Source: Streptomyces fradiae ATCC 10745 = DSM 40063
Lineage (GTDB): Bacteria; Actinomycetota; Actinomycetes; Streptomycetales; Streptomycetaceae
Reading direction: 5' to 3'
Assembly: GCF_008704425.1 (NCBI RefSeq)
Contig: NZ_CP023696.1
Location: forward strand, 372,001 to 436,000
DNA: 64,000 bases
Positions within the stretch are counted from its first letter, which is position 1, and each line of letters starts with the position of its first letter. Made by a program: the position numbers and the translations under genes. The notes under the pieces were generated by a model that was not told the origin of the DNA, did not search any database, and worked only from the letters and a program-made list of their open reading frames with translations. Positions 16,115-23,747 of the stretch are shown here, piece by piece.

Positions 16115-17047
16115 TCACGGCCGGGCCTCCTCCCAGGGCGGCGGCGCGCCGCCGTCGGTCCAGGCCGCCAGGGCCTCACCGTCTACGCAGACGATGCCGA
16201 GCGCCGCGGCGTACTCGACGGCCGGGGCGGTGAAGGTGCTCGTGGTCACCACGACGGCGACCTCCGCCTCGTGGACGGCGAAGCAGGTGCCGCCGAACCG
16301 CTGCAGGTCCGCCGAGCCCACCGGGTGGCCGGCTCCGTACTGCTTGCACTGCACGACCAGCCGCCGCCCGTCCGGTGTGGTCGCCACCACGTCGGCGCCC
16401 AGGTCGCCGGGCCCGCCGGACACCTCGGAGCGGGTGCAGCCGTCCCGTACGCACAGGGCGGCGACCGTGTGCTCGAAGCCCTGCGGGTCCACCGCGTCGT
16501 GGTCCACGGCCTCCCCGTCCAGCACGGGCACCGCCGCCACGCCGACGCCGGCCGCCGGTACGGCCCCGGCACCGGCAGTTGCCAGGTGATCGGCCGGGGT
16601 GGCGCCCCCGCGGCCCAGGGCGCCGTCCTCCGCCAGGGCGTCCTCCAGCAGGCCGGGCCCCGCCGGGCCGGCCGCGCCGTGTCCGGACGCGGTGGCCGGG
16701 CCGGCCGCACCGGCGGAGGCGGCCGCGTCGCCGTCACCGAACCCGGCCGCGCCCCCGCCCGCCCACGCCGCGCCGCCCCTCGCGGACGGCACCGCGCCTC
16801 CGTCGCCCCTGGCGGCGGCCACCCGCCGCACCACCACGACGACCACGCCCACCGCGAGAGCGAGCACCACGGAGCCGAAGGCCCCGTACGACCCGGTCCA
16901 CACCGTCCGGGCCAGCAGGGCCAGGCCGCCCACGGCGGCGCCCACCAGCCCGACCGCCAGCACCACGTCCCGTCCCGTCGCGTGCCCCGCACGCCGCACA
17001 TGCCTCACACGTCCCGCACGCCCGTCGCCCCGCTCCACCACGGCCAC
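16115..17047 (-). CDS. Membrane-anchored Mrr-like restriction endonuclease-fold protein
   Basis: About 310 residues from a GTG at 17047 that follows GGAGGGG; the frame extends further upstream, so the start is not certain. Two adjacent membrane helices (about residues 25-75: VVLAVGLVGAAVGGLALLA and FGSVVLALAVGVVVVVV) are followed by a long Ala/Gly-rich linker and a C-terminal Mrr_cat/DUF2034-type nuclease domain: FEHTVAAL, the GGPGDLGADVVAT strand carrying the Asp, RRLVVQCKQY with the QxK pair, and HEAEVAVVVTTSTFT. The PD-(D/E)xK core appears complete. Such proteins may cut foreign or modified DNA; a membrane-tethered form could meet incoming DNA. No methylase is nearby, so it is not a type II system. 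Confidence 0.78.
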   Translation of the reverse strand: MAVVERGDGRAGRVRHVRRAGHATGRDVVLAVGLVGAAVGGLALLARTVWTGSYGAFGSVVLALAVGVVVVVVRRVAAARGDGGAVPSARGGAAWAGGGAAGFGDGDAAASAGAAGPATASGHGAAGPAGPGLLEDALAEDGALGRGGATPADHLATAGAGAVPAAGVGVAAVPVLDGEAVDHDAVDPQGFEHTVAALCVRDGCTRSEVSGGPGDLGADVVATTPDGRRLVVQCKQYGAGHPVGSADLQRFGGTCFAVHEAEVAVVVTTSTFTAPAVEYAAALGIVCVDGEALAAWTDGGAPPPWEEARP

Positions 17048-17240
17048 ACACGCCCCCCTCCACCGGCCCGACACACCCGCCTCCCCCCGCCTGGCCGCGC
17101 TCTCCGCCGCCAAACCTCCCGGCGCCGCCCCCACTTCGCGGGCGGGCGAGCAGCCCGAAGCAGGCGAGCGGCCGGCCGGCAGCCCGGCCGGACCGCCTGC
17201 CTGCGGTCCGTCAGACGGCGGCCCGTCAGACGGCGGCCCG

Positions 17241-17621
17241 TCAGACGGCGTCGAAGCGGCGGCGGGACGCCTCGATGTGGCCGAGGTGGCGGTGGGTCCA
17301 GTCGCACAGCCCGGCGATCGTCACGCGCAGGGCCCGGCCCGGACCGGTGAGGGCGTAGTCGACCCGAGGCGGCACGACGGCGTGCACGGTCCGTACGACC
17401 AGGCCGTTGCGCTCCAGCATGCGGAGGTTCTGGGTGAGCATCTTGTGGCTGATGCCCTCGACCTCGTCGCGCAGCTCACTGAAGCGCCGGGTGCGCTCTC
17501 CCAGCGCCTCGATGATCAGGAGCGCCCACTTGTTGGCGACGTCCGTGAAGATCTCCCGTGCCAGCGAGTCCGCGCGCCGGAGGTCCGCCTCGTCGGGGAG
17601 GCCCGTGTACTGCTTGGTCAC
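17241..17621 (-). CDS. HxlR-family transcriptional regulator
   Basis: 126 residues, GTG start at 17621. It has the HxlR winged helix: DVANKWALLIIEAL (helix 1-2), RRFSELRDEVEGISHKMLTQNLRMLERNGLV (recognition region) and RVDYALTGPGRAL (wing). These small dimeric MarR-like proteins sense redox or electrophiles, often through a conserved N-terminal Cys; none is present here. It is divergent from a RidA-like gene 115 bp away, its probable target, and the gap contains inverted-repeat sequence. Confidence 0.9.
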   Translation of the reverse strand: MTKQYTGLPDEADLRRADSLAREIFTDVANKWALLIIEALGERTRRFSELRDEVEGISHKMLTQNLRMLERNGLVVRTVHAVVPPRVDYALTGPGRALRVTIAGLCDWTHRHLGHIEASRRRFDAV

Positions 17622-17635
17622 CCTCAGGTTCCCCC

Positions 17636-17696
17636 GTCACCGGAAAGTGCGTTCTTCCATGTCGGAGGCGACTCTCCTACGGTTTCCCGGTAACCG
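17636..17696. promoter_or_regulatory. Possible HxlR operator region
   Basis: Imperfect inverted repeat GTCACCGGAAA (17636-17646) and TTTCCCGGTAAC (17683-17694), plus a tighter CGGTT/AACCG pair at 17680-17696, in the gap between the divergent hxlR-like and RidA-like genes. Position is suggestive; no consensus is available. Confidence 0.35.
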
Positions 17697-17736
17697 CAAG
17701 AGAGCACGGCGCACCGCCGGCGAGGAAGCAGGGAAC

Positions 17737-18144
17737 ATGGCCATCACACTCGTAGACCCCGCGGGGCTGCCCGCCGTCGACGCCTACCGGCAGGTGTCGG
17801 TCGCGACCGGTTCGAAGCTGGTCTTCGTCGCCGGGCAGGTCGCCTGGGACGGCGACGGGGCGACGGTCGGGGAAGGCGACCTCGCCGCCCAGGTCGAGCA
17901 GTGCTACCTCAACGTCGGGACCGCCCTGGCCGGAGTCGGCGCCTCCTTCTCCGACGTGGCGAAGCTGACCGTCCACGTCGTCGACTGGTCGCCGGAGAAG
18001 ATGCCGCTGCTCATGGAGGGGATAGGCCGGGCGGCGGCGAGACTGGGCACCGTCCCCGTGCCCCCGGCCACGCTGATCGGCTGCGCGGCGCTGGACGTGC
18101 CCGAGCACCTGGTGGAGGTCGAGGCCACCGCGGTCATCGACTGA
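17737..18144 (+). CDS. RidA/YjgF-family protein
   Basis: 135 residues, ATG at 17737. The family pattern is clear: KLVFVAGQVAWD (GQ loop), QVEQCYLNVGTALAGVGASFSDVAKLTVHVVD, and the C-terminal PPATLIGCAALDVPEHLVEVEATAVI. RidA enzymes are trimeric enamine/imine deaminases that remove reactive 2-aminoacrylate. The canonical catalytic Arg of RidA (R105 in RxxV.V..L) is not at its usual place (the P-A-T-L-I-G segment lacks it), so this is likely one of the Rid2-7 or archetype-divergent subgroups with another substrate. Divergent from an HxlR regulator. Confidence 0.88.
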   Translation: MAITLVDPAGLPAVDAYRQVSVATGSKLVFVAGQVAWDGDGATVGEGDLAAQVEQCYLNVGTALAGVGASFSDVAKLTVHVVDWSPEKMPLLMEGIGRAAARLGTVPVPPATLIGCAALDVPEHLVEVEATAVID

Positions 18145-18364
18145 GGCCCCCGCGCCACGGCGCGCCCGCCCGCCGCCGGCCCCTCGGACGAGAGGTACCC
18201 GCCCAAGGCCGCAGGCCGCACCCGACCCGATCCGTTACGAGGCCGCCGGGCACGGCGTCCGTGCGGTTCGCGTCACGGAGGGGCGGGTGCGGAACGGGGG
18301 CCGCGGGCGGGGTGGTCGGATCTCCCTCGCCGCGGAACGGGATGTGGTGGTACCTCTGCGAGGC

Positions 18365-18763
18365 ATGACGACGATCAGCGCGGGAGGCAGTGGTACGGAC
18401 GGCAACCCGCAGGTGGCCGGGGCATTGGCGGCAGAGCGCACAACCCCGTCCCCCGCGTGCCGGGCGGACGCGGACCGGCTCCGGCGGTTCCTCGCGCCGG
18501 ACTTCCACGAGTTCGGGGCGTCGGGCGCGGAGGTCCGGTACGAGGGCACGGCGGAGCGGGTCGCGGCATACACCGATCCGGACGGCGAACCGATCAGGAC
18601 CGAGCACATGCGCGGGACGCGGTTGGCGGACGGGCTGGTGATGGTGAAGTACACCGCGTACATCGGCGGGCGCCGGTCCCACCACACGTCGCTGTGGCGG
18701 CGGGTGGGGCCCGGTCACCGGCAGATGTTCCACCACCAGGGCACGCCCACCGGGCCGCCCTGA
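18365..18763 (+). CDS. DUF4440/NTF2-like protein
   Basis: 132 residues. After an N-terminal disordered stretch, the segment ADADRLRRFLAPDFHEFGASG, a middle region with RTEHMRGTRLADGLVMVKYTAYIGG, and the ending SLWRRVGPGHRQMFHHQGTPTG match the nuclear-transport-factor-2-like DUF4440 proteins common in actinomycetes. These form a cone-shaped fold that can bind small ligands; the function is unknown. The ATG at 18365 has a GCGAGG site. The N-terminal 25 residues are unusual for the family and the start could be later. Confidence 0.75.
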   Translation: MTTISAGGSGTDGNPQVAGALAAERTTPSPACRADADRLRRFLAPDFHEFGASGAEVRYEGTAERVAAYTDPDGEPIRTEHMRGTRLADGLVMVKYTAYIGGRRSHHTSLWRRVGPGHRQMFHHQGTPTGPP

Positions 18764-18766
18764 GGG

Positions 18767-19984
18767 TCAGGCGGCGGGTGCGGCGGCCGGTGCGGGGCGG
18801 GTCGCGGCGGCCCGGCGGGAGGCGGGGCCCATGGCGTACGAGGCCGCCAGGATCATCCCGCCGAGCAGCAGCCAGCCCGTCGTGCCCAGCTCCATCAGCA
18901 GCGTGGTGAGCAGCAGCGGTCCGAGCGTACGGGCGACGGTGACGCCCGCGCCGAAGAGGCCCTGGTACTCGCCGACGCGCCCGGCGGGCGCCAGGTCGAA
19001 GCCGAGCTGCCAGGAGCCCGCCGACTGGAGCATCTCGGCGGCGACGAGCAGGACCGACCCGCCGGCCAGGGCGGTGACCGCGAGCCAGGCCGGGGTGCCC
19101 GCCGAGAGGGCGAAGACCGCGCAGGTGAGCAGCGCGAGGACGCCGGAGCGGCGGATGGCGCGGACGGCGGTGGTGAGTCCGGTGACCGCGCGTGCGGTGC
19201 GGACCTGGAAGAGGGTCACGGCGGCGGTGTTGAGGACGAACAGCACGGAGACCAGCCACTCGGGGGCTCCGGTGCGTTCGCTGATCCACAGCGGCAGTGC
19301 CAGGCTGAGCAGCGGCATGCGCAGGAGCAGCACGGTGTTGAGGAGCGCCACGAGCGCGTACGGGCGGTCCCGCAGGACCTCGATCCGCGCTCCGGGCGGG
19401 GCGCCCGCCGGCGCGACGGGCGGGAGCCGCAGGAGGACGAGCGCGCACAGGAGGAAGCTGAGGGCGTCGACCGCGAAGACCGCGCGGTACGCGGCGCCGG
19501 CCTGGGCGGTGAGGGCGATCCCGCCCAAGCCGGCGCCGACGGCAAGGCCGGCGTTGAGGGCGGACTGGAGGTACGCGAGGGCGCCGGTCCGCTCGCCCGG
19601 GGCGACCAGTCCGGCGAGCAGGGCCTGCCGGGCGGCGGCGAGGCCCGACTGCGCGGTGGCGTAGCAGCAGGCGGCGGCGAGGAACGGCAGGAAGCCCCGT
19701 ACCACCAGGAACGACGCGACCGCCGCGCCGGTCGCCAGGGCGAGCAGCACAGCCGTGCCGCGGGGCCCGCGGCGGTCGGCGATCCGGCCGAGCGGCACCC
19801 CGACGACGGAGCCGACGGCCCACGCGGCGGTGAGGCCGAGGCCGATTCTGGTGGGGGCGAGGCCGACGACGTGGGTGAAGTAGAGGGCGGAGGTGACGTA
19901 GTAGGCGCCGTCGCCCACGGAGTTGGCCAACTGGGCGAGGGCCAGGGCGCGTTGGGGCCCGGGGGGCGGCAGCAGGCGGGACAT
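18767..19984 (-). CDS. MFS transporter
   Basis: 405 residues with about 12 membrane segments. The loop 2-3 signature reads GVPLGRIADRRGPRGTAV, the diagnostic GxxxDRxGxR/K pattern of major facilitator proteins, and a second copy-like loop (RAVTGLTTAVRAIRRSG) separates the halves. It resembles drug-efflux type MFS carriers of 12 helices. The start ATG at 19984 gives a short cytoplasmic N-terminus, MSRLLPPPGPQRAL. Substrate unknown. It converges on the DUF4440 gene with only 3 bp between stops. Confidence 0.88.
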   Translation of the reverse strand: MSRLLPPPGPQRALALAQLANSVGDGAYYVTSALYFTHVVGLAPTRIGLGLTAAWAVGSVVGVPLGRIADRRGPRGTAVLLALATGAAVASFLVVRGFLPFLAAACCYATAQSGLAAARQALLAGLVAPGERTGALAYLQSALNAGLAVGAGLGGIALTAQAGAAYRAVFAVDALSFLLCALVLLRLPPVAPAGAPPGARIEVLRDRPYALVALLNTVLLLRMPLLSLALPLWISERTGAPEWLVSVLFVLNTAAVTLFQVRTARAVTGLTTAVRAIRRSGVLALLTCAVFALSAGTPAWLAVTALAGGSVLLVAAEMLQSAGSWQLGFDLAPAGRVGEYQGLFGAGVTVARTLGPLLLTTLLMELGTTGWLLLGGMILAASYAMGPASRRAAATRPAPAAAPAA

Positions 19985-20484
19985 GACGGCGACGGTACGC
20001 GGATACCGGCTCAGAGGTGTGGGCCAATGCGGGGGCTCGCGGGTGGGCCAATCACGGTGTGGGGGCCGATCACGACGCCGCCCGGCGGGCACGGGACACC
20101 GGCGAGGGCCGGGACGGGGCGGACCCGGGCCGGGCTCGCGCGGAGCACCGGACCAGGCCGGGCGCGGGCACGTGCGCGGGCGTGGGAGCGGGCGCGGGCT
20201 GGGGCGCATGCGGACGCGGGCATCGGCGGGCTCGCCCGGACGCGGGCACGGACCGGGCCGGGTCGGCGGTCCGTGCCCCATGGCGGGATCAACCCGCGTG
20301 GCGGAGGCGACGGCGGGGCGAAACGGGGTAGTCGGAGGGCACGTACCGGCCGAGCCCCCGGTGGCCGGAACGCCACCGGGGGCGGCAGGCCCCGCGCCGG
20401 GACGGGCACCCGTGCGGCCGAAGCCGGCACCGGGACCACCGTCCGGCGGGGTTCGGCCGGTCCGGACACCGGGAGGCGACGACC
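19985..20484. other. Gene-free GC-rich divergent spacer
   Basis: 500 bp between the divergent MFS and RecQ-like genes. It is dominated by G-rich degenerate repeats such as GCGGGC and CGGGCACGG on the plus strand (20090-20290). No plausible gene on either strand; frames that remain open read as Arg/Gly/Ala low complexity. Confidence 0.65.
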
Positions 20485-22185
20485 ATGGACGCACAGCCAG
20501 CCGAGAGCCCGGCGGAACTGCTGACCCGGACCGCCGCCGAGGTGTTCGGCTGGAAGACCCTGCGGCCGGGGCAGCTGACCGCCATGGAGGCGGTGCTGGC
20601 GGGCCGCGACACGCTGGTGGTCATGCCGACCGGGGCGGGCAAGTCGGCGGTGTACCAGGTGGCCGGGCTGGCGATGGCCGGGCCGACCGTCGTGGTCTCC
20701 CCGCTCATCGCCCTGCAGCGGGACCAGATCGCCGGGCTCCTCGGGCACGGCCGCCCGGACGCGGTGGCCGTGAACTCGGCGCAGCGGTCCGGGGAGACGC
20801 AGGCCGCCTGGGACGCCGTACGGCACGGGGAGGCCGAGTACCTCTTCCTCTCCCCCGAGCAGCTCGCCAAGGAGGAGGTCCTCGACCGGCTCGCGGAGGC
20901 CCGGCCGTCGCTGTTCGTGGTGGACGAGGCGCAGTGCGTCGCCGCGTGGGGCCACGACTTCCGCCCGGACTACCTGCGCCTGGCGCACGCGGTGCGGCGG
21001 GTCGGCAGGCCGACCGTGGTCGCGCTGACCGCGACCGCCTCCCCGCCGGTGCGCGCGGAGATCGTGCGGCGGCTGGGGATGGGGGATGACGCCGCGCAGG
21101 TCGTGGCGGGGTTCGACCGGCCGGGGATCACCCTGGAGGTCCGCCGCTTCGCCGAGGAGGCGGAGCGGCGCCGGGCGGTGGTGGAGCGGGCGGCGGCGGA
21201 GCCCAAGCCGGGCCTGGTGTACACCGCGACGCGCAGGGACGCGGAGGAGTACGCGGCCGAACTCGCCGGGCTGGGCCTGCTCGCCGCCGCCTACCACGCC
21301 GGGCTGCGCCCTTCGGAGCGCTCGCGCGTGCACGGCGCGTTCCTGGAGGGGCGGGCGGACGTGGTGGTGGCCACCTCGGCGTTCGGCATGGGCATCGACA
21401 AGGAGGACGTGCGGTTCGTGCTGCACGCCTCCCTGCCCGGCTCCCTCGACGCGTACTACCAGGAGATCGGGCGGGCCGGGCGCGACGGCGGGCCGGCGCT
21501 GGCGGTCCTGCACTACCGGCCCGGCGACAGCGGGCTGCGGAGGATGTTCGCCGCCCGTACCCCCGGCGAGGAGACGCTGGGCGAGGTCGCGGAGGCCGTC
21601 CACGACCAGGAGGGCCCCATGGGGCTGGACGAGGTCGGCGAGGAGACCGACCTGTCCCGGCGCCGGGTGACGGCCGCCGCCAACCTGCTGGAGCAGGCGG
21701 GCGCGGTCCGCACCGACGACCGCGGACGGGTGCGCGCCGAACCAGGCGTGTCCGCCGGCGCCGCGACCGAGCGGGCGACGCGGGCCGCCGAGGCGCACAG
21801 GCGGCTGGAGGAGTCGCGGCTGGCTATGGTGCGGGCGTACGCGGAGAGCCGGGGGTGCCGCCGCCGCTTCCTGCTCGGGTACTTCGGCGAGGAGTACGAG
21901 GCGCCCTGCGGCAACTGCGACGTGTGCCTCGCCGCGAGGTCCCCCGACCCCGCGCGGGGCACCCCGGCGGAGGGCGTGGCCGAGGCGCCCGAGACCGCGG
22001 CCGGACCCCCCGCCGCGAGCCCGTACCCGCCGGGCACGCCCGTCCGGCACCGCGAGTGGGGCGACGGCACGGTGATGAGCGAGGAGGGCGACCGGATCAC
22101 CGTGCTGTTCGACTCCATGGGCTACCGCACCCTGTCCCTCCCCACCGTCACCACCCGGAACCTCCTCACCGTCCGTCCCGGCTGA
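20485..22185 (+). CDS. RecQ-family ATP-dependent DNA helicase
   Basis: 566 residues. Helicase motifs in order: motif 0 TLRPGQ (25-30), Walker A MPTGAGKS (47-54), motif Ia VVSPLIALQRDQ, Walker B VVDEAQ (145-150; DEAQ instead of DEAH) followed by RecQ motif CVAAWGHDFRPDYLRL, motif III ALTATAS, motif V VVVATSAFGMGIDK and motif VI YYQEIGRAGRDG. A four-Cys-type zinc region (CGNCDVC near 478-484, with a Cys in the preceding helix) ends the RecQ-C part, and a small beta-barrel-like tail (HREWGDGTVMSEEGDRITVLFDS) follows in place of an HRDC domain. It unwinds DNA 3' to 5' during repair. This is a short actinobacterial RecQ-like form. Confidence 0.92.
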   Translation: MDAQPAESPAELLTRTAAEVFGWKTLRPGQLTAMEAVLAGRDTLVVMPTGAGKSAVYQVAGLAMAGPTVVVSPLIALQRDQIAGLLGHGRPDAVAVNSAQRSGETQAAWDAVRHGEAEYLFLSPEQLAKEEVLDRLAEARPSLFVVDEAQCVAAWGHDFRPDYLRLAHAVRRVGRPTVVALTATASPPVRAEIVRRLGMGDDAAQVVAGFDRPGITLEVRRFAEEAERRRAVVERAAAEPKPGLVYTATRRDAEEYAAELAGLGLLAAAYHAGLRPSERSRVHGAFLEGRADVVVATSAFGMGIDKEDVRFVLHASLPGSLDAYYQEIGRAGRDGGPALAVLHYRPGDSGLRRMFAARTPGEETLGEVAEAVHDQEGPMGLDEVGEETDLSRRRVTAAANLLEQAGAVRTDDRGRVRAEPGVSAGAATERATRAAEAHRRLEESRLAMVRAYAESRGCRRRFLLGYFGEEYEAPCGNCDVCLAARSPDPARGTPAEGVAEAPETAAGPPAASPYPPGTPVRHREWGDGTVMSEEGDRITVLFDSMGYRTLSLPTVTTRNLLTVRPG

Positions 22186-22293
22186 TCCTCCGCCGACGAT
22201 CGCCGGAGACCGCCGGGGCCGGGGGCGCCTCTTCGTACCGCGCCGCACTCCCTCGCCTTCGGGTCCCCACCTCGCTTCGCCGCCCGGCGGTGG

Positions 22294-22379
22294 GCGCGGC
22301 GCGGCGCGGCGCGGCGCGGAACGCGGGGCGGCGTGGAACGCGGGGCGGCGTGGAACGCGGGGCGGCGTGGAACGCGGGG
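22294..22379. repeat. (GCGGC) run and three tandem 17-bp repeats
   Basis: A GGCGC-type 5-bp run (22294-22318) leads into three exact 17-bp units CGGCGTGGAACGCGGGG at 22329-22379, with partial copies on both sides. It lies in the 288-bp gap between the RecQ-like and YeaQ-like genes, which otherwise shows nothing. Confidence 0.85.
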
Positions 22380-22473
22380 CGGAACGCGGCGGGAAACGGG
22401 GAGGCTTAGGGGGGCGGGGGGCGGGCACGTGGAGGGGGCCCGATGGTCGGGCCGTTGGACGGAAGGAGTCGTC

Positions 22474-22734
22474 GTGTCGTTCCTGTGGGCCATCGTCGCG
22501 GGTCTGGTCATCGGTCTGCTGGCCAAGCTGGTGCTGCCGGGGCGTCAGCCGATTCCGCTGTGGCTGACGGTGCTCCTGGGCATCGGCGGCGCCGTCGTGG
22601 GCAACGCGCTCGCCTCCGCGTTCGGCGTGCGGGACACGGGCGGCGTCGACTGGATCCGGCACATCCTCCAGATCGGTGTCGCCGCGGCGCTCATCGCCTT
22701 CGTCACCCCTCTGTGGTCGCGGCGCCACGCGTGA
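22474..22734 (+). CDS. GlsB/YeaQ/YmgE family small membrane protein
   Basis: 86 residues, GTG at 22474 with a GGAAGGAG site. Three hydrophobic segments: SFLWAIVAGLVIGLLAKLVLPG, IPLWLTVLLGIGGAVVGNALAS and HILQIGVAAALIAFVTPLW. The pattern AKLVLPG.QPIPLWLTVLLGIGGAVVG is diagnostic of the GlsB/YeaQ/YmgE (transglycosylase-associated) family, membrane proteins induced by stress with unknown function. Confidence 0.9.
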   Translation: MSFLWAIVAGLVIGLLAKLVLPGRQPIPLWLTVLLGIGGAVVGNALASAFGVRDTGGVDWIRHILQIGVAAALIAFVTPLWSRRHA

Positions 22735-22754
22735 CGCGCCCGCGCGCCGAAGTC

Positions 22755-22792
22755 CCGCCGGGGCCCGCACCGAACGGTGCGGGCCCCGGCGG
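22755..22792. terminator. Strong bidirectional terminator
   Basis: Perfect 18-bp stem (22755-22772 with 22775-22792) and a tiny AA loop, between the convergent YeaQ-like gene and the small protein gene on the minus strand. Confidence 0.8.
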
Positions 22793-22812
22793 CGTCGGGG
22801 GGCCGGGACGGG

Positions 22813-23175
22813 TCAGCGGGTGAGGGCGTTCTCGATGAGGGCCACCGTGGCGCGGGGGTCGTCGACCTCGATGACGAGGCGGTCGTAGGACTCGTCGTCG
22901 GCGAGTTCGATCACCACCGCCTTCTCGGGGTTCTTGACGCTCCAGAAGAAGCGCTCTCCCCCGCGCCGGAAGCGCCCTGCGGTGACGACGCCGGGGAAGT
23001 GCGTGCCGGCGACGCGGATGCCCTTCGGCTCGCGGGCCATGCCCGGGTCGTGGGTGGCGCCGCGCACATGGGCGAGCGGGATCTCCAGGCGGCTCTTGAC
23101 GGCCCAGAGCTTGTCGAGCCCCTCGAACTCGGCGGTCAGCAGGCGGTTCTCGCGGTCGACGGCGATCCTGGCCAT
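22813..23175 (-). CDS. Conserved hypothetical protein, likely PH-like fold
   Basis: 120 residues, ATG at 23175, one base after the stop of the TetR gene, so translationally coupled to it. It begins MARIAVDRENRLLTAEFEGLDKLW and alternates strands with a conserved-looking core KGIRVAGTHFPGVVTAGRF, FFWSVKNPEKAVVIEL and a final helix ATVALIENALT. The strand order and the WSVKNP...VVIEL element resemble bacterial PH-like proteins. No membrane segment or signal peptide. Function unknown; probably under control of the TetR partner. Confidence 0.75.
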   Translation of the reverse strand: MARIAVDRENRLLTAEFEGLDKLWAVKSRLEIPLAHVRGATHDPGMAREPKGIRVAGTHFPGVVTAGRFRRGGERFFWSVKNPEKAVVIELADDESYDRLVIEVDDPRATVALIENALTR

Positions 23176-23176
23176 G

Positions 23177-23662
23177 TCAGTGCTCCTTGGAGGCGGTCAG
23201 TCCGGCGCGCAGCCGCAGGCGGGCGCCGAGGACGGTGGAGGCGACCTCGGGGGCGGCGTCGCCGTGGGAGGCGCGCAGGGCGTCCTCCAGTGCGGCGAAG
23301 CCCTCCGCGACCAGCGCGGCGACCTCGGGGTCGTGGGGGGCTCGTTCGGCGGCGGCGAGCAGGAGGAGTCCGGCGGCCGGGCCGCCGTCGAACGAGGCGA
23401 CGGCCGCCGCCGTCGCCCGTCCGGGGTGCGTGAGCGCGGCGATGGCGGCGGCCGCCGGGCGGATCTCGTGGTCGAGGTGGCCGCGCAGGGCGGTCAGGTG
23501 CAGGTTCCGCTTGGACCCGAACACCTTGTAGAGGCTGCCCCGGTGGATGCCGGTGGCGGCGACCAGGTCGTCCACCGAGGTGCCCTCGTAGCCGTGGGTG
23601 GCGAAGAGGGCGGCGGCGGTGCTGACGGCCTGGTCGGCGTCGAAGGCGCGTGGTCGTCCCAT
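23177..23662 (-). CDS. TetR-family transcriptional repressor
   Basis: 161 residues. The N-terminal HTH is typical: FDADQAVSTAAALFATHGYEGTSVDDLVAATGIHRGSLYKVFGSKRNL. The C-terminal ligand-binding part is short and Ala-rich (GGPAAGLLLLAAAERAPHDPEVAALVAEGFAALEDAL). The ATG at 23662 gives MGRPRAFD, the common start of this subgroup; an ATG 12 codons upstream would lie inside the operator. It is the first gene of a two-gene unit with the PH-like protein. A large palindrome immediately upstream marks it as autoregulated. Confidence 0.9.
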   Translation of the reverse strand: MGRPRAFDADQAVSTAAALFATHGYEGTSVDDLVAATGIHRGSLYKVFGSKRNLHLTALRGHLDHEIRPAAAAIAALTHPGRATAAAVASFDGGPAAGLLLLAAAERAPHDPEVAALVAEGFAALEDALRASHGDAAPEVASTVLGARLRLRAGLTASKEH

Positions 23663-23677
23663 GGCCCGACCGTACGC

Positions 23678-23717
23678 GATTAAGGAACGATCGGTCAAGA
23701 ACGATCGTTCCTTAATC
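23678..23717. promoter_or_regulatory. TetR operator
   Basis: A perfect inverted repeat with 16-bp arms (GATTAAGGAACGATCG and complement) and an 8-bp spacer. Within it, GAACGATCGTTC (23699-23710) is a further perfect palindrome, so two overlapping dimer sites may exist. It begins 16 bp upstream of the TetR start. Confidence 0.85.
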
Positions 23718-23747
23718 GGTGGCGGCCGGCTCGGCCGCGGTCGGCGT

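Noticed and set aside
18145..18364. A small gene between the RidA-like and DUF4440 genes
   Set aside because: Frames here lack a ribosome site and coding bias, and the DUF4440 gene start lies at the end of it.
20011..22770. 900-codon open frame opposite the RecQ-like gene
   Set aside because: No motif; RecQ motifs on the plus strand are unambiguous.
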